Assembly: GCF_000021805.1 (NCBI RefSeq) | Contig: NC_011726.1 | Location: 3,566,097 to 3,630,096, forward strand | Direction of reading: 5' to 3' | DNA length: 64,000 nucleotides | Origin: Rippkaea orientalis PCC 8801 | GTDB taxonomy: Bacteria > Cyanobacteriota > Cyanobacteriia > Cyanobacteriales > Microcystaceae | Shown here: piece by piece, positions 36,020-45,047 of the stretch | How positions within the stretch are numbered: position 1 is the first letter of the stretch | Layout of the letters: every line of letters begins with the position of its first letter | Translations under genes and position numbers: made by a program | Notes under the pieces: generated by a model | What the model was told of the DNA's origin: nothing | Seen by the model: only the letters and a program-made list of their open reading frames with translations | Database searches by the model: none

Positions 36020-37636
36020 TTAGTCATCTTCAAGTTTCAACAGTTGTTCATCAAGTTCTGTAAGATAGGCTTGTGCTAGGTTTTCTGAAATAACACGCTT
36101 GCGTAAGGCATCGTTAACAACGCCTTTTTCAGCTAGTAATAAACGACGACGAATGGCATCAAGTTTAGTCCGTTCGCCAGCACTATTCGAGGATTGATCT
36201 GAACTCTGATTATATAGATCTCGCAAACGATGTTCAGAAGCGGCCACTTTAACTTGATAGGCCGATCGCATTTCTTCGTAAATGGCTTTGGGTAAGATAC
36301 CGGACTTCAATAAATTCTCTAATTCACCTTGAGCGGCTTTAGAAGTCATCAATTGAATCTGTAGGGTTTCAATTTCTTCCCTCAGTTTGGAAAAATTGGA
36401 GAGATTTAGTCCTTTAACAAGCCAGGGTAGAATTAATCCCTGTCCAACTAAGGAAAATAACACTGCGCCAAAAACCAGTGTGATAATTTCTTCTCGTCCG
36501 GGTAAGGTCAAAGGAATGGTTAACGCGAGTGCCATCGATAGAGAGCCTTTAATGTTACCTAAGACTAAGACGTGCTGCCAGCGCAGGGGGATAGGGCGAT
36601 CGATCCAGCGTAGTATCGGTAATAGGAAATAAACGGACAGAATGCGAGCGAGTTGATAAGCAACTACCACTAATAAAATCGCTGGCAGCGTTCGCCATAG
36701 GGTCAGAGGATCAATTTCAATGCCGATTAATAAAAAAATAAAGGTATTGACGATAAAACTGGCGTATTCCCAGAAACTTAAGAGGGTGATGCGTTCGGAG
36801 GCTGAAGTCGTCTGAGATAGCCCCAGATTGCCGAAAATTAACCCACAGACAACGACTGCTACCGCACCCGATACCCCCAGGAATTGACCGACTTGGAAGG
36901 TTCCTAGGGCAACGGCAACGGTTAAGAGAAGGCTACTGAGGGGATCGTCTAAACGGGCGAAGATCGGAAGGCTTAAATAGCCTAAAATAGCCCCAATTAG
37001 GCTTCCCCCTAGGGCGACAATCAGGAATTCCTGAACGCCTTCTAGGAACGTCAATGAGCCTGTTCCATGGATGGTTAAAAGCAGGTTAAAGGAAATTAGG
37101 GCAGCCGCGTCGTTAAAGAGGGTTTCTCCTTCAACAATGGAGGACAGTCGTGAGGGGACACGGATCTCTTTAAAGACAGCAATCATGGAGACGGTATCGG
37201 TGTTAGCAAGGATGACTCCTATCAGTAGGACGGGAATCCAGGCTAATCCTAACCCAAATTTGACAAGACCTGCGATAATGGCCGCAGAAAAGACGGCACC
37301 CGGACCGGCTAAAAGGGCAATGGGTTTAAACGTACTCCGTAGGCGACTGACATCGGTATTAATGGCAGCTTCAAAGATCAGAATGGGCAAGAAAAGATTG
37401 AGGACTAAGGCTGGATCTAAGCCGATTTGACGGGATAATACATCAGTAATCGGTAATCCTGCTATGACTAACCCTGTTACATAGGGAATCCGCAGTTTTT
37501 GGGTGATTAGGGCAACGGTTGTTGCTACTAGGAGCAAAATAATTAGGATAATAGCCAGTCCTTCTAAGTCACCATAGCTTTGTGAGTTGACTGAACTACT
37601 ATTGGCGAAAACCCATTGTCCTAATAATTGAAGCAT
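36020..37636 (-). CDS. Na+/H+ antiporter, CPA1 (NhaP) family
   Basis: The 538-residue protein has about 12 membrane helices over residues 20-415 and a cytoplasmic helical C-terminus of about 120 residues. CPA1 landmarks include LFLPILIFEAAINTD, ILANTDTVSMIAVFKEI and the ion-site EGETLFNDAAALISF with the ND pair. It exchanges Na+ or K+ for protons for pH and salt balance. The DUF2887 fragment lies 13 bp upstream on the same strand. Confidence 0.9.
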   Translation of the reverse strand: MLQLLGQWVFANSSSVNSQSYGDLEGLAIILIILLLVATTVALITQKLRIPYVTGLVIAGLPITDVLSRQIGLDPALVLNLFLPILIFEAAINTDVSRLRSTFKPIALLAGPGAVFSAAIIAGLVKFGLGLAWIPVLLIGVILANTDTVSMIAVFKEIRVPSRLSSIVEGETLFNDAAALISFNLLLTIHGTGSLTFLEGVQEFLIVALGGSLIGAILGYLSLPIFARLDDPLSSLLLTVAVALGTFQVGQFLGVSGAVAVVVCGLIFGNLGLSQTTSASERITLLSFWEYASFIVNTFIFLLIGIEIDPLTLWRTLPAILLVVVAYQLARILSVYFLLPILRWIDRPIPLRWQHVLVLGNIKGSLSMALALTIPLTLPGREEIITLVFGAVLFSLVGQGLILPWLVKGLNLSNFSKLREEIETLQIQLMTSKAAQGELENLLKSGILPKAIYEEMRSAYQVKVAASEHRLRDLYNQSSDQSSNSAGERTKLDAIRRRLLLAEKGVVNDALRKRVISENLAQAYLTELDEQLLKLEDD

Positions 37637-37649
37637 GATTAAGTTAATA

Positions 37650-37847
37650 TTATTGCTGTTTGTTAACTTCTTGCTGGACTGTTTCTAAAGGTAAATCTAG
37701 AGACGCTGCAATAATTTCTACACTGAGTCCCAATTTGACCATTCGAGGGATAGAACCTAGTTTTGTTAAAATTTCTCCCTCTTTGATTCCCTCTTCTAAA
37801 GCTTCTTGATAAACTTTTGTTTGTTTTAAATCAATTAAACTAAACAT
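37650..37847 (-). pseudogene. Truncated tandem copy of the DUF2887-type gene, C-terminal part
   Basis: A 65-codon frame (MFSLIDLKQTKVYQEALEEG onward, ending EVNKQQ) repeats the last ~70 codons of the neighbouring gene at 37937-38740 with high identity; one GIKE unit is missing and several substitutions have arisen (VKLGLSVEI for LKLGLSIEI). The nuclease-like core is absent. It probably arose by partial duplication and is not functional, though the frame is still open. Confidence 0.75.
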
Positions 37848-37936
37848 AGCTTTTTTTCCTAATGTTTAGAAATCATAAAAATCGATCACAATTGACTAGA
37901 TTAACCTATGCTGTAACCCCAAAATTAGGTAAAAAA

Positions 37937-38740
37937 TTATTGATTTTTATTGACTTCTTGCTGGACTGTTTCTAAAGGCAAATCTAGAGATGCTGCAATA
38001 ATTTCTATACTCAGTCCTAACTTAAGCATTCTCGGAATAGACGCTAGTTTTGTTAAAATTTCTCCCTCTTTGATTCCCTCTTTGATTCCCTCTTCTAAAG
38101 CTTCTTGATAAACTTTTGTTTGTTTTAAATCACTTAAACTAAACATAGCTTCTATCTCCTTATAATTGGCGCGGGGTAATTTATAGATTAAAATTGTCTC
38201 TAATAATTCTAACAGGTCTTGTTGTTGTTTTTCATCAATGATTTGTTGACGAATTTCTGCAATTAGAGGGGTAGCAATTTCAAAGACTTGGGTTTCTTGA
38301 ACGATGATTAATTCTACTATAGCAAGTCCTATAGAAATTGGGGGACGATTTTCGAGTTGATTGAGATAAATTCGTTGAACCCGTCGAGGATTAAGTAATT
38401 CTTGATATCGTTCAATCTTGGATGATTCTACTTGATAATTAGGGTAAATAATAACTCCTCTCCAATCAGATTCTAGAGAAGTTTGGCTTAAATAAAGAAA
38501 AATCTCTCCAAAAAAGCGACCATAAAAATTATGATCTTTTTGAAACTGAACTTCTAAAAAATAGATGGGCTGAGCCTCAGTTTTAGGCAAAAATACACCA
38601 TCAATACGAAAGGCTAATTGTTTTACTTCTACTGAAGAGAATTGATAAGCGTTTGCTTGTTCAGAAGATTGATTAATGAGTTCAAAGAAAAACTCAGAGA
38701 AGGATTGAAAAAGACGATAAAAAATGGTGTCTGTTTTCAT
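37937..38740 (-). CDS. Rpn/PD-(D/E)XK transposase-like nuclease family protein (DUF2887-type)
   Basis: The 267-residue protein begins MKTDTIFYRLFQSFSEFFFE and has FRIDGVFLP ... IYFLEVQFQKDHNFYGRFF, the same D/E-x-Q core as the gene at 26377-27237. A GIKEGIKEGE repeat precedes the helical tail (GLSIEIIAASLDLPLETVQQ). It starts 9 bp after the SxtK-like stop and so may be transcribed with the carbamoyltransferase operon, though it is probably an insertion there. Function in recombination is inferred from the Rpn family. Confidence 0.75.
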   Translation of the reverse strand: MKTDTIFYRLFQSFSEFFFELINQSSEQANAYQFSSVEVKQLAFRIDGVFLPKTEAQPIYFLEVQFQKDHNFYGRFFGEIFLYLSQTSLESDWRGVIIYPNYQVESSKIERYQELLNPRRVQRIYLNQLENRPPISIGLAIVELIIVQETQVFEIATPLIAEIRQQIIDEKQQQDLLELLETILIYKLPRANYKEIEAMFSLSDLKQTKVYQEALEEGIKEGIKEGEILTKLASIPRMLKLGLSIEIIAASLDLPLETVQQEVNKNQ

Positions 38741-38749
38741 TACTTAGGC

Positions 38750-38911
38750 TTAGAATAGGGTGTAAATAAAAGGAGCGATCGCAGATCCCTGGGTAAAGAC
38801 AATTAAGGCTCCTAATAACACCAAGGTAATAATTAATGGGGCTAACCAATACTTTTTCCGTTCCTTTAAAAATCCCCATAGATCTTTTAATAAATCAATA
38901 AAGCCTTCCAT
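38750..38911 (-). CDS. SxtK-like small membrane protein (DUF5989-type)
   Basis: The 53-residue protein begins MEGFIDLLKDLWGFLKERKK, has one transmembrane helix (about residues 21-40) and ends IAPFIYTLF. The amphipathic start, KERKKYWL junction and PFIYTLF end are typical of the tiny protein encoded beside SxtJ-like proteins and carbamoyltransferases, as in saxitoxin clusters (sxtI-J-K). Its ATG overlaps the SxtJ-like stop by one base (TAATG), so it is translationally coupled. Function is unknown. Confidence 0.82.
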   Translation of the reverse strand: MEGFIDLLKDLWGFLKERKKYWLAPLIITLVLLGALIVFTQGSAIAPFIYTLF

Positions 38912-39318
38912 TAATAAGGTTTCTCCATACTAATTTTATCTCTAATTTTACTACGAATGCAATAGGTTTCTAAGGCAAATTCAAAATGTCTTTGCATGGT
39001 ATCTCGCTTGGCTAGTCTCATCACTATAGCCATCGGCGTTATAATCAGGAAAAAAATCATCCCTAAAATAATCCGACTATTAACCCAAGCAAGAACCTGT
39101 GCAATCTTCATCCATCCGTAATAAATCGGTTTAAGAGATTGCGGGATAATGAGTCCTAAAACACACAATACTCCCCCAATAATCCAAGGAATAAGGGGTA
39201 AATGGTGTCGCCAAAGTAAGGGCAATATTAAGCCAAATAAAATAGCAATAATACTTCCTGTTAATACACCAAAATCTCGTAACCCTTTTTTATCTAATTT
39301 GGGAATTTCATAAAACAT
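38911..39318 (-). CDS. SxtJ-like membrane protein
   Basis: The 135-residue protein has four hydrophobic segments (about 17-35, 41-60, 70-90, 85-102) and a polar tail (RHFEFALETYCIRSKI). It opens with KLDKKGLRDFGVLTGSIIAI, a pattern seen in SxtJ-family proteins encoded next to O-carbamoyltransferases. It lies 61 bp after the carbamoyltransferase gene and overlaps the SxtK-like gene. Its role is unknown; context points to a membrane complex with the carbamoyltransferase. Confidence 0.82.
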   Translation of the reverse strand: MFYEIPKLDKKGLRDFGVLTGSIIAILFGLILPLLWRHHLPLIPWIIGGVLCVLGLIIPQSLKPIYYGWMKIAQVLAWVNSRIILGMIFFLIITPMAIVMRLAKRDTMQRHFEFALETYCIRSKIRDKISMEKPY

Positions 39319-39379
39319 CAGATTAAGTTCCTTAACTTATCATTCAATTAAGCAATATTTGAAACTATTTAAAGCTATA

Positions 39380-41239
39380 TTAGTCTAGTTCAAATTCGGT
39401 TTTCCAAGAATCATCTTTTTGCCATTGAGGTTGATCAGATTTGGCTAATAAATAATTTTCTAGCACTAAATAATCCATCTCTGTTCGCATAAAACAACGA
39501 TAGGCATCTTCAGGAGTACAAACAATCGGTTCTCCTCTGACATTAAAAGAAGTATTCACCAAAACTCCGCACCCTGTCAACTTTTCAAATTCCTTGATTA
39601 ATTGATAGTAACGGGGGTTCGTTTCAGGGTGAACGGTTTGCACCCTTGCTGAATAATCAACATGGGTGATAGCGGGGATTTTTGAGCGAGGAACATTAAG
39701 TTTTTCGATGCCAAAAAGTTGTTTTTGTTCCTCAGTCATCGGGAAACATAAATCTTCTTTAACGGAGGCAACTAACAACATATAAGGACTCGGTTTATCT
39801 AAGTGGAAATAGTCACTCACTCGTTCCCCTAATACTGACGGTGCAAAGGGACGAAAAGATTCTCGATATTTAATTTTTAGGTTCATCACCGACTGCATTT
39901 TCTCATTACGGGGATCACCAATAATCGAACGATGTCCCAAGGCACGCGGACCAAATTCCATGCGTCCTTGAAACCATCCAACGATGTTACCTTGGGCGAT
40001 AATTTCAGCAACTTTTGCCAGTAATTCTTGTTCTTCTAAATAATTATATTTAGCCCTAACATCGTTTAAATATTGACCAATTTCTTGATGAGAAAATTGA
40101 GGACCTAAATAAGTCCCTTGCATCCCATCTAAGTGATTTTTTTTATCGCTTCTGACTTCTACCTGACGGGGCTTTTCTAAGTATTGATGCCAAATAGCTA
40201 AGGCTGCCCCAATCGCCCCTCCTGCATCTCCTGCGGCGGGTTGAATCCAAATATCCTTAAATTTGCTTTCTCGTAAAATCCGTCCATTAGCAACACAATT
40301 GAGGGCAACTCCTCCGGCTAAACAGAGATAATCTACTCCTAGTTCTTGATGGGCTTTATTCGCTAATCTAAGCACAATTTCTTCGGTAACTTTTTGAATG
40401 GAAGCTGCAATATTCATCTCCCGTTGAGTTAGTTCGCTTTCGGGTTTACGGGGAGGAGAACCAAACAGTTGATCAAACTTTTGATTGGTCATGGTTAATC
40501 CCGTTGTATAATTAAAATACTTCATATTTAAACGGAATGTGCCATCCTCTTTTATATCAACTAAATTGTCTAAAATAACATCAACATACTTGGGTTCACC
40601 GTAGGGGGCTAACCCCATTAATTTATATTCTCCGGAGTTAACTTTAAATCCTGTATAATAAGTAAAAGCTGAATAAAGTAAGCCCAAAGAATGGGGAAAA
40701 TTTATCTCCCATTGAGGAGTTAATTCATGACCATTTCCTAACCATAAAGAAGTCGTAGCCCATTCTCCTACTCCATCAAAACATAGTACTGCCGCTTGAG
40801 CAAAAGGACTGGGAAAAAATGCTGATGCTGCGTGAGACTGATGGTGTTCTGTAAATAATAAAGGAGGGAGTTGAGAAGTTTTACAATTAGCGAGTTTTGC
40901 CAGTTCTTTTTTGAGGACAGTTTTGAGATACAGCTTCTCTTCTAACCACACTGACATAGCCATAACAAAAGATTTAAACCCTTGCGGTGCGTAAGCTAAA
41001 TAGGTTTCTAGGAGTCTTTCAAAAGTAACCAGGGGTTTTTCGTAAAATACAATATAATCTAGTTTCTGTAGCGGGATTTTAGCTTCTTCTAGGGCATAAA
41101 CAATAGCATTTTGGGGGAACCTCGCGTCGTGTTTTTTGCGCGTAAAGCGTTCTTCTTGTGCGGCAGCGAGAATCTTCCCGTCTTGAACTAAAGCTGCTGC
41201 ACTATCGTGATAATAGGCTGAAATTCCTAAAATATTCAT
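39380..41239 (-). CDS. O-carbamoyltransferase (NodU/CmcH/SxtI family)
   Basis: The 619-residue enzyme transfers a carbamoyl group from carbamoyl phosphate, through carbamoyl-adenylate, to a hydroxyl. The N-terminal Kae1-like fold shows ILGISAYYHDSAAALVQDG, TEHHQSHAASAFFPSPF, LCFDGVGEWATTSLW and CLAGGVALNCVANGRI. The C-terminal domain has GRMEFGPRALGHRSIIGDPR and VNTSFNVRGEPIVCTPEDAY. The substrate is not known; no saxitoxin or other biosynthetic genes surround it, so it probably decorates a glycan or small metabolite. It leads the three-gene operon with the SxtJ- and SxtK-like genes. Confidence 0.92.
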   Translation of the reverse strand: MNILGISAYYHDSAAALVQDGKILAAAQEERFTRKKHDARFPQNAIVYALEEAKIPLQKLDYIVFYEKPLVTFERLLETYLAYAPQGFKSFVMAMSVWLEEKLYLKTVLKKELAKLANCKTSQLPPLLFTEHHQSHAASAFFPSPFAQAAVLCFDGVGEWATTSLWLGNGHELTPQWEINFPHSLGLLYSAFTYYTGFKVNSGEYKLMGLAPYGEPKYVDVILDNLVDIKEDGTFRLNMKYFNYTTGLTMTNQKFDQLFGSPPRKPESELTQREMNIAASIQKVTEEIVLRLANKAHQELGVDYLCLAGGVALNCVANGRILRESKFKDIWIQPAAGDAGGAIGAALAIWHQYLEKPRQVEVRSDKKNHLDGMQGTYLGPQFSHQEIGQYLNDVRAKYNYLEEQELLAKVAEIIAQGNIVGWFQGRMEFGPRALGHRSIIGDPRNEKMQSVMNLKIKYRESFRPFAPSVLGERVSDYFHLDKPSPYMLLVASVKEDLCFPMTEEQKQLFGIEKLNVPRSKIPAITHVDYSARVQTVHPETNPRYYQLIKEFEKLTGCGVLVNTSFNVRGEPIVCTPEDAYRCFMRTEMDYLVLENYLLAKSDQPQWQKDDSWKTEFELD

Positions 41240-41683
41240 TATTTTTGACTAACTCCTTCACCTTGTCAACTAACTCACTTGTAAAACTGATACTTGATTA
41301 AAATAAGGTATACCATAGCATAAACTGTCAAAGAACTGACCAGATGACAACGATTTTAGGAACAAAGAGAGGGAAACGCTACACGCTCAAATCATTTGAA
41401 TTAGATCCAAGAGTTGTTTTAAGTCGCTTCAAAAACCAAAATTTATTAAAATGATTTTACTTGGACAAACTATATAACCTAACGCGGGCAACATATAACA
41501 ATGTCTAAAGATGTCAAAACACCTTACAAACCTTGAAAAACAGGGACATTAAAGTCATTAAAGGAGAAGATTGAACAAGATAAAATAAATAAAACCCTTA
41601 TTCAGAATTAAATGAATGAAATAAAAAAATTATTGCCACAATGATCAATGTCGAGTCTCAATTAAGCACAGCGAGAGGGTTTC
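41240..41683. other. Divergent spacer between carbamoyltransferase and hybrid kinase genes
   Basis: This 444-bp AT-rich stretch should hold the promoters of both diverging genes. No convincing promoter, repeat or RNA is seen. One 36-codon frame (41344-41454, starting MTTILGTKRGKRYTLKSFEL) lacks a ribosome site and is not called as a gene. Confidence 0.4.
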
Positions 41684-44600
41684 ATGCTCAGAGTTAATGA
41701 AACTGAATGGCGTGCCATAGTCAATCTCACGGGGGTGGGGATAGCTCAAGCTGATCTCCAAACTGGACGGTTTTTGCAGGTTAATCCCGCTTTTTGTCGG
41801 TTAACAGGCTATACGGAAGCCGAATTACTCACCCTGACCATAGACGATCTTAACCATCCCGATGACCGTATCTTTGATCAACAACGTAACCTCAATCTTT
41901 TACAAAGAGGCAGTTATCAGTCAGAAAAACGCTATCAACGCAAAGACGGCAGCACCGTCTGGGTACTAGCAACAGGCGATATTATTCAGGATGCGCAGGG
42001 GCAACCGATTCAGGCTTTTGTGATGGTTCAGGACATTAGCGATATGAAGCAGCGCAAAGCGGAACCCCAACAACTCGAACTGTTCTTGCAAACCTCCGAA
42101 GCCAAACTCAGCCGTATTTTAAATAGTGCGATCGCTGCCATTTCCAGTTTTCGGATCTATGCTAACCGAGACTGGGAATACGACTATTGGTCGGCAGGAT
42201 GCGAAAAAATCTATGGTTATCCCCTCGAAGTCTATCAAGATAAATATTTTTGGCTATCTCAGGTAGTCCCAGAGGATTGTGAGCAGAAGATAATCCCCCT
42301 GTTTGAGGATTTCTTTGCCGAACGCGATGCCACAGTTGAGTATCGTTTTCGTCATCAAGATGGCTCAATTCGTTGGTTCTCCAGTTCCTACTCGTCTCAA
42401 AAAATCACCGAGGATTGTTGGATCGTCACAACGGTTAATTATGATATTACTACTCGCAAACAAGCAGAAATTGACCTAGAAAAAACTCAAAAGCGACTTC
42501 AACAGCAATTAGCAGAAATCGAAACCATTTACCAATCAGCCCCCATCGGACTCTGTGTTTTAGATACCAATCTACGCTTTGTTCGGATCAACCAACGACT
42601 AGCCGAAATCAACGGACTTCCCGTTGAAGCTCATCTCGGTCGAACCGTTAGGGAAGTGCTTCCCCAACTTGCTGATACAGCCGAACAGATCTTAGGGCAG
42701 ATTTTGACCACCGGGGAACCCCTGTTGAATGTGGAAATTACAGGAGAAACCCCGGCCTATCCTGACGTGCAAAGAACCTGGTTAGAAAACTTTTGGCCGC
42801 TCAAAGATCGCGATCGCATCATTGGCATCAGTACGCTTTGTCAGGAGATTACCGAGCGCAAACAAGCAGAACTGGCCTTAAATCAGCAAATAGCTAAAGA
42901 ACGTCTGCTCCTTGAAATTACCCAAGCCATTTACCAAACCCTCGATGTCCGCCAAATTTTACAAACCGCCGTCGCTCAGGTACAACGATGTTGGGACACC
43001 GATCGCGTTATTATTTTTCAATTTGATCCCGATGGGTCAGGGACGGTGGTTGCTGAATCGGTAAAAGCCGATTATCCTGCGATTTTGGGGTCGGAGATTC
43101 ATGATCCTTGTTTTGAGAAGCACTACATAGAACCCTATCGTCAGGGGCGAGTCTCAGCGATCGCTGACTTTCTGACGGCTCAAGTAGAACCTTGCTATCA
43201 AGAGTTCATGGCTCAATTTCAGGTTAGAGGCAATCTTGTCGTCCCCATTTTACAACGGGAACAGTTGTGGGGTTTATTGATCGCCCATCAGTGCAGTGCT
43301 CCCCGACAGTGGCAACCCTCGGAAATTGAACTCCTACAACAAGTAGCTCTTCAGTTGGGTATTGCCATTCAACAAGCGAAACTCTACGAAAAAAATGCCG
43401 AACAGGCGGCCTTCATCGATGTTGCTAGTGATGGCATTTTTGTTCAAGACTTGACTAGCCGTATTTTATTCTGGAGCCAAGGAGCAGAACGCTTGTATGG
43501 TTGGACAGCCCAAGAGGCTATCGGTAAAATGGCTGCTGAACTCTTGCTTCAGGACTCTGTGTCTGAACTAGAAAGTTCTCTCCAGATGACCCTCAAACAA
43601 GGATATTGGAGAGGGGAACTACACCACCTAACCCAAGAGAAGGCAGAAATCATCGTCGAAAGTCGCTGGACATTAATGCGCGATGCTCAGGGCAATCCTA
43701 TCTCAATTTTGACAGTTAATACCGATATTACCGAGAAAAAACTCTTAGAAAAGCAATTATTCCACGCTCAACGCCTAGAGAGTATTGGGACATTGGCCAG
43801 TGGCATCGCCCACGACCTCAATAATATTTTGACTCCTTTGCTCAGTATTTCCCAACTGTTACAACTAAAATATTCTAATTTGGATGAATCAACCTTACGA
43901 CTCCTGCAAATTCTGACAATCAATACCCAACGCGCGGCAAATATCGTTAAGCAATTGCTCTTGTTTTCCTCCTCCACTGAAACGGAATTTAGCTTAATCT
44001 CGCCATCTCAACTCCTAGAAGACGTTTTCAAATTCTTAGGAGAAACCTTCCCCAAATCTATTGAGATTGAAGTCGGAATTTCTCCTGATTTGTGGCTGAT
44101 TAATGGTGATCCTACCCAACTTTATCAAGTTTTGATGAACCTTTGTGTTAATGCACGCGATGCAATGCCTGATGGGGGTCAACTAACCATCTCTGCCCAA
44201 AATATTAACATTGATCAACAATATTCCTATACCAATCACCAGATCAAAGTCGGGCAATACGTTGTCATTACCATCAAAGATACGGGAAGGGGCATTCCTC
44301 GAGAAATCCTTGACCGCATTTTCGATCCCTTTTTTACCACAAAACCCTTGAGTCAAGGAACAGGGTTAGGACTTTCTACCGCCTTGGGCATTATCAAAAA
44401 TCATGGTGGTACTATCGAAGTGTACAGCGATCCCAACAACAGCAGGGGTACTCAATTTAACATTTATTTACCGATCAGCGAGACGATCGCTGTTTCTGAA
44501 ACTACGACGGGTCAGGTTATTCCCTCTGGACAGCAAGAATTAATCTTAGTTGTGGATGATGAAGTCTCGATAGGAGAAATTACGAAAACTACCTTAGAAA

Positions 44601-44896
44601 CCTATAATTATCGAGCGATCGCGGTTGATAATAGCATTGATGCTATCGCTTATTATGCCCAACACTATCAAGAGATTCAAATTGTTTTGATAGATTTGCT
44701 CATGCCAGAAATCGATGGATTAACCATCATGCGGGCTTTAAAAAGAATTAATCCTGATGTTAAGCTCATTGTGACAACTGGACTCACAACCCCAGAAAAC
44801 AGTAAAGCCGCTCAATCCCTCGGAATCAAAGGGTTTTTGCCCAAACCCTACACAGCCGAAACGTTATTATTGATGATGGCAAAAGTTGTAAGCTAA
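41684..44896 (+). CDS. Hybrid sensor histidine kinase (PAS x3, GAF, PAS, HK, receiver)
   Basis: The 1070-residue protein has no membrane segment. In order: three PAS/PAC domains (about 8-125, 145-265, 275-395), a GAF domain (about 410-565), a fourth PAS (about 575-690), HisKA with H-box GIAHDLNNILTPL (His about 709), an ATPase domain with N, G1 and G2 boxes (LMNLCVNARDAMPDG, DTGRGI, GTGLGLSTALGI) and a C-terminal receiver with Asp near 1003 (VLIDLLMPEIDG). The GAF lacks an obvious chromophore Cys in a phytochrome context, so the signal is unknown. No partner regulator is adjacent. Confidence 0.92.
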   Translation: MLRVNETEWRAIVNLTGVGIAQADLQTGRFLQVNPAFCRLTGYTEAELLTLTIDDLNHPDDRIFDQQRNLNLLQRGSYQSEKRYQRKDGSTVWVLATGDIIQDAQGQPIQAFVMVQDISDMKQRKAEPQQLELFLQTSEAKLSRILNSAIAAISSFRIYANRDWEYDYWSAGCEKIYGYPLEVYQDKYFWLSQVVPEDCEQKIIPLFEDFFAERDATVEYRFRHQDGSIRWFSSSYSSQKITEDCWIVTTVNYDITTRKQAEIDLEKTQKRLQQQLAEIETIYQSAPIGLCVLDTNLRFVRINQRLAEINGLPVEAHLGRTVREVLPQLADTAEQILGQILTTGEPLLNVEITGETPAYPDVQRTWLENFWPLKDRDRIIGISTLCQEITERKQAELALNQQIAKERLLLEITQAIYQTLDVRQILQTAVAQVQRCWDTDRVIIFQFDPDGSGTVVAESVKADYPAILGSEIHDPCFEKHYIEPYRQGRVSAIADFLTAQVEPCYQEFMAQFQVRGNLVVPILQREQLWGLLIAHQCSAPRQWQPSEIELLQQVALQLGIAIQQAKLYEKNAEQAAFIDVASDGIFVQDLTSRILFWSQGAERLYGWTAQEAIGKMAAELLLQDSVSELESSLQMTLKQGYWRGELHHLTQEKAEIIVESRWTLMRDAQGNPISILTVNTDITEKKLLEKQLFHAQRLESIGTLASGIAHDLNNILTPLLSISQLLQLKYSNLDESTLRLLQILTINTQRAANIVKQLLLFSSSTETEFSLISPSQLLEDVFKFLGETFPKSIEIEVGISPDLWLINGDPTQLYQVLMNLCVNARDAMPDGGQLTISAQNINIDQQYSYTNHQIKVGQYVVITIKDTGRGIPREILDRIFDPFFTTKPLSQGTGLGLSTALGIIKNHGGTIEVYSDPNNSRGTQFNIYLPISETIAVSETTTGQVIPSGQQELILVVDDEVSIGEITKTTLETYNYRAIAVDNSIDAIAYYAQHYQEIQIVLIDLLMPEIDGLTIMRALKRINPDVKLIVTTGLTTPENSKAAQSLGIKGFLPKPYTAETLLLMMAKVVS

Positions 44897-44961
44897 AAAG
44901 AGAAAATTTGGTAGATCAAAGAAGAAAAAAACAAAAAGACTTAATAGCACCGATGCTGTTT

Positions 44962-45033
44962 ACACGAGCCAGGATGTATGCCCCACCTGGTACATCTCCC
45001 CATGAAATTATTCGAGCCTATTGTGCTTGTTAG
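44962..45033 (+). pseudogene. IS630-type transposase 3' relic
   Basis: The frame reads TRARMYAPPGTSPHEIIRAY then CAC and stop. It is nearly the same as the last 23 codons of the IS630 fragment ending at 52237. The flanking DNA after the stop (TGTCTCATTCTTAT) also matches, until it is cut by the IS701 element at 45048. Confidence 0.85.
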
Positions 45034-45047
45034 TGTCTCATTCTTAT

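Noticed and set aside
41344-41454. 36-aa frame in the divergent spacer
   Set aside because: No ribosome site, no recognisable motif and AT-rich composition; too weak to call a gene.
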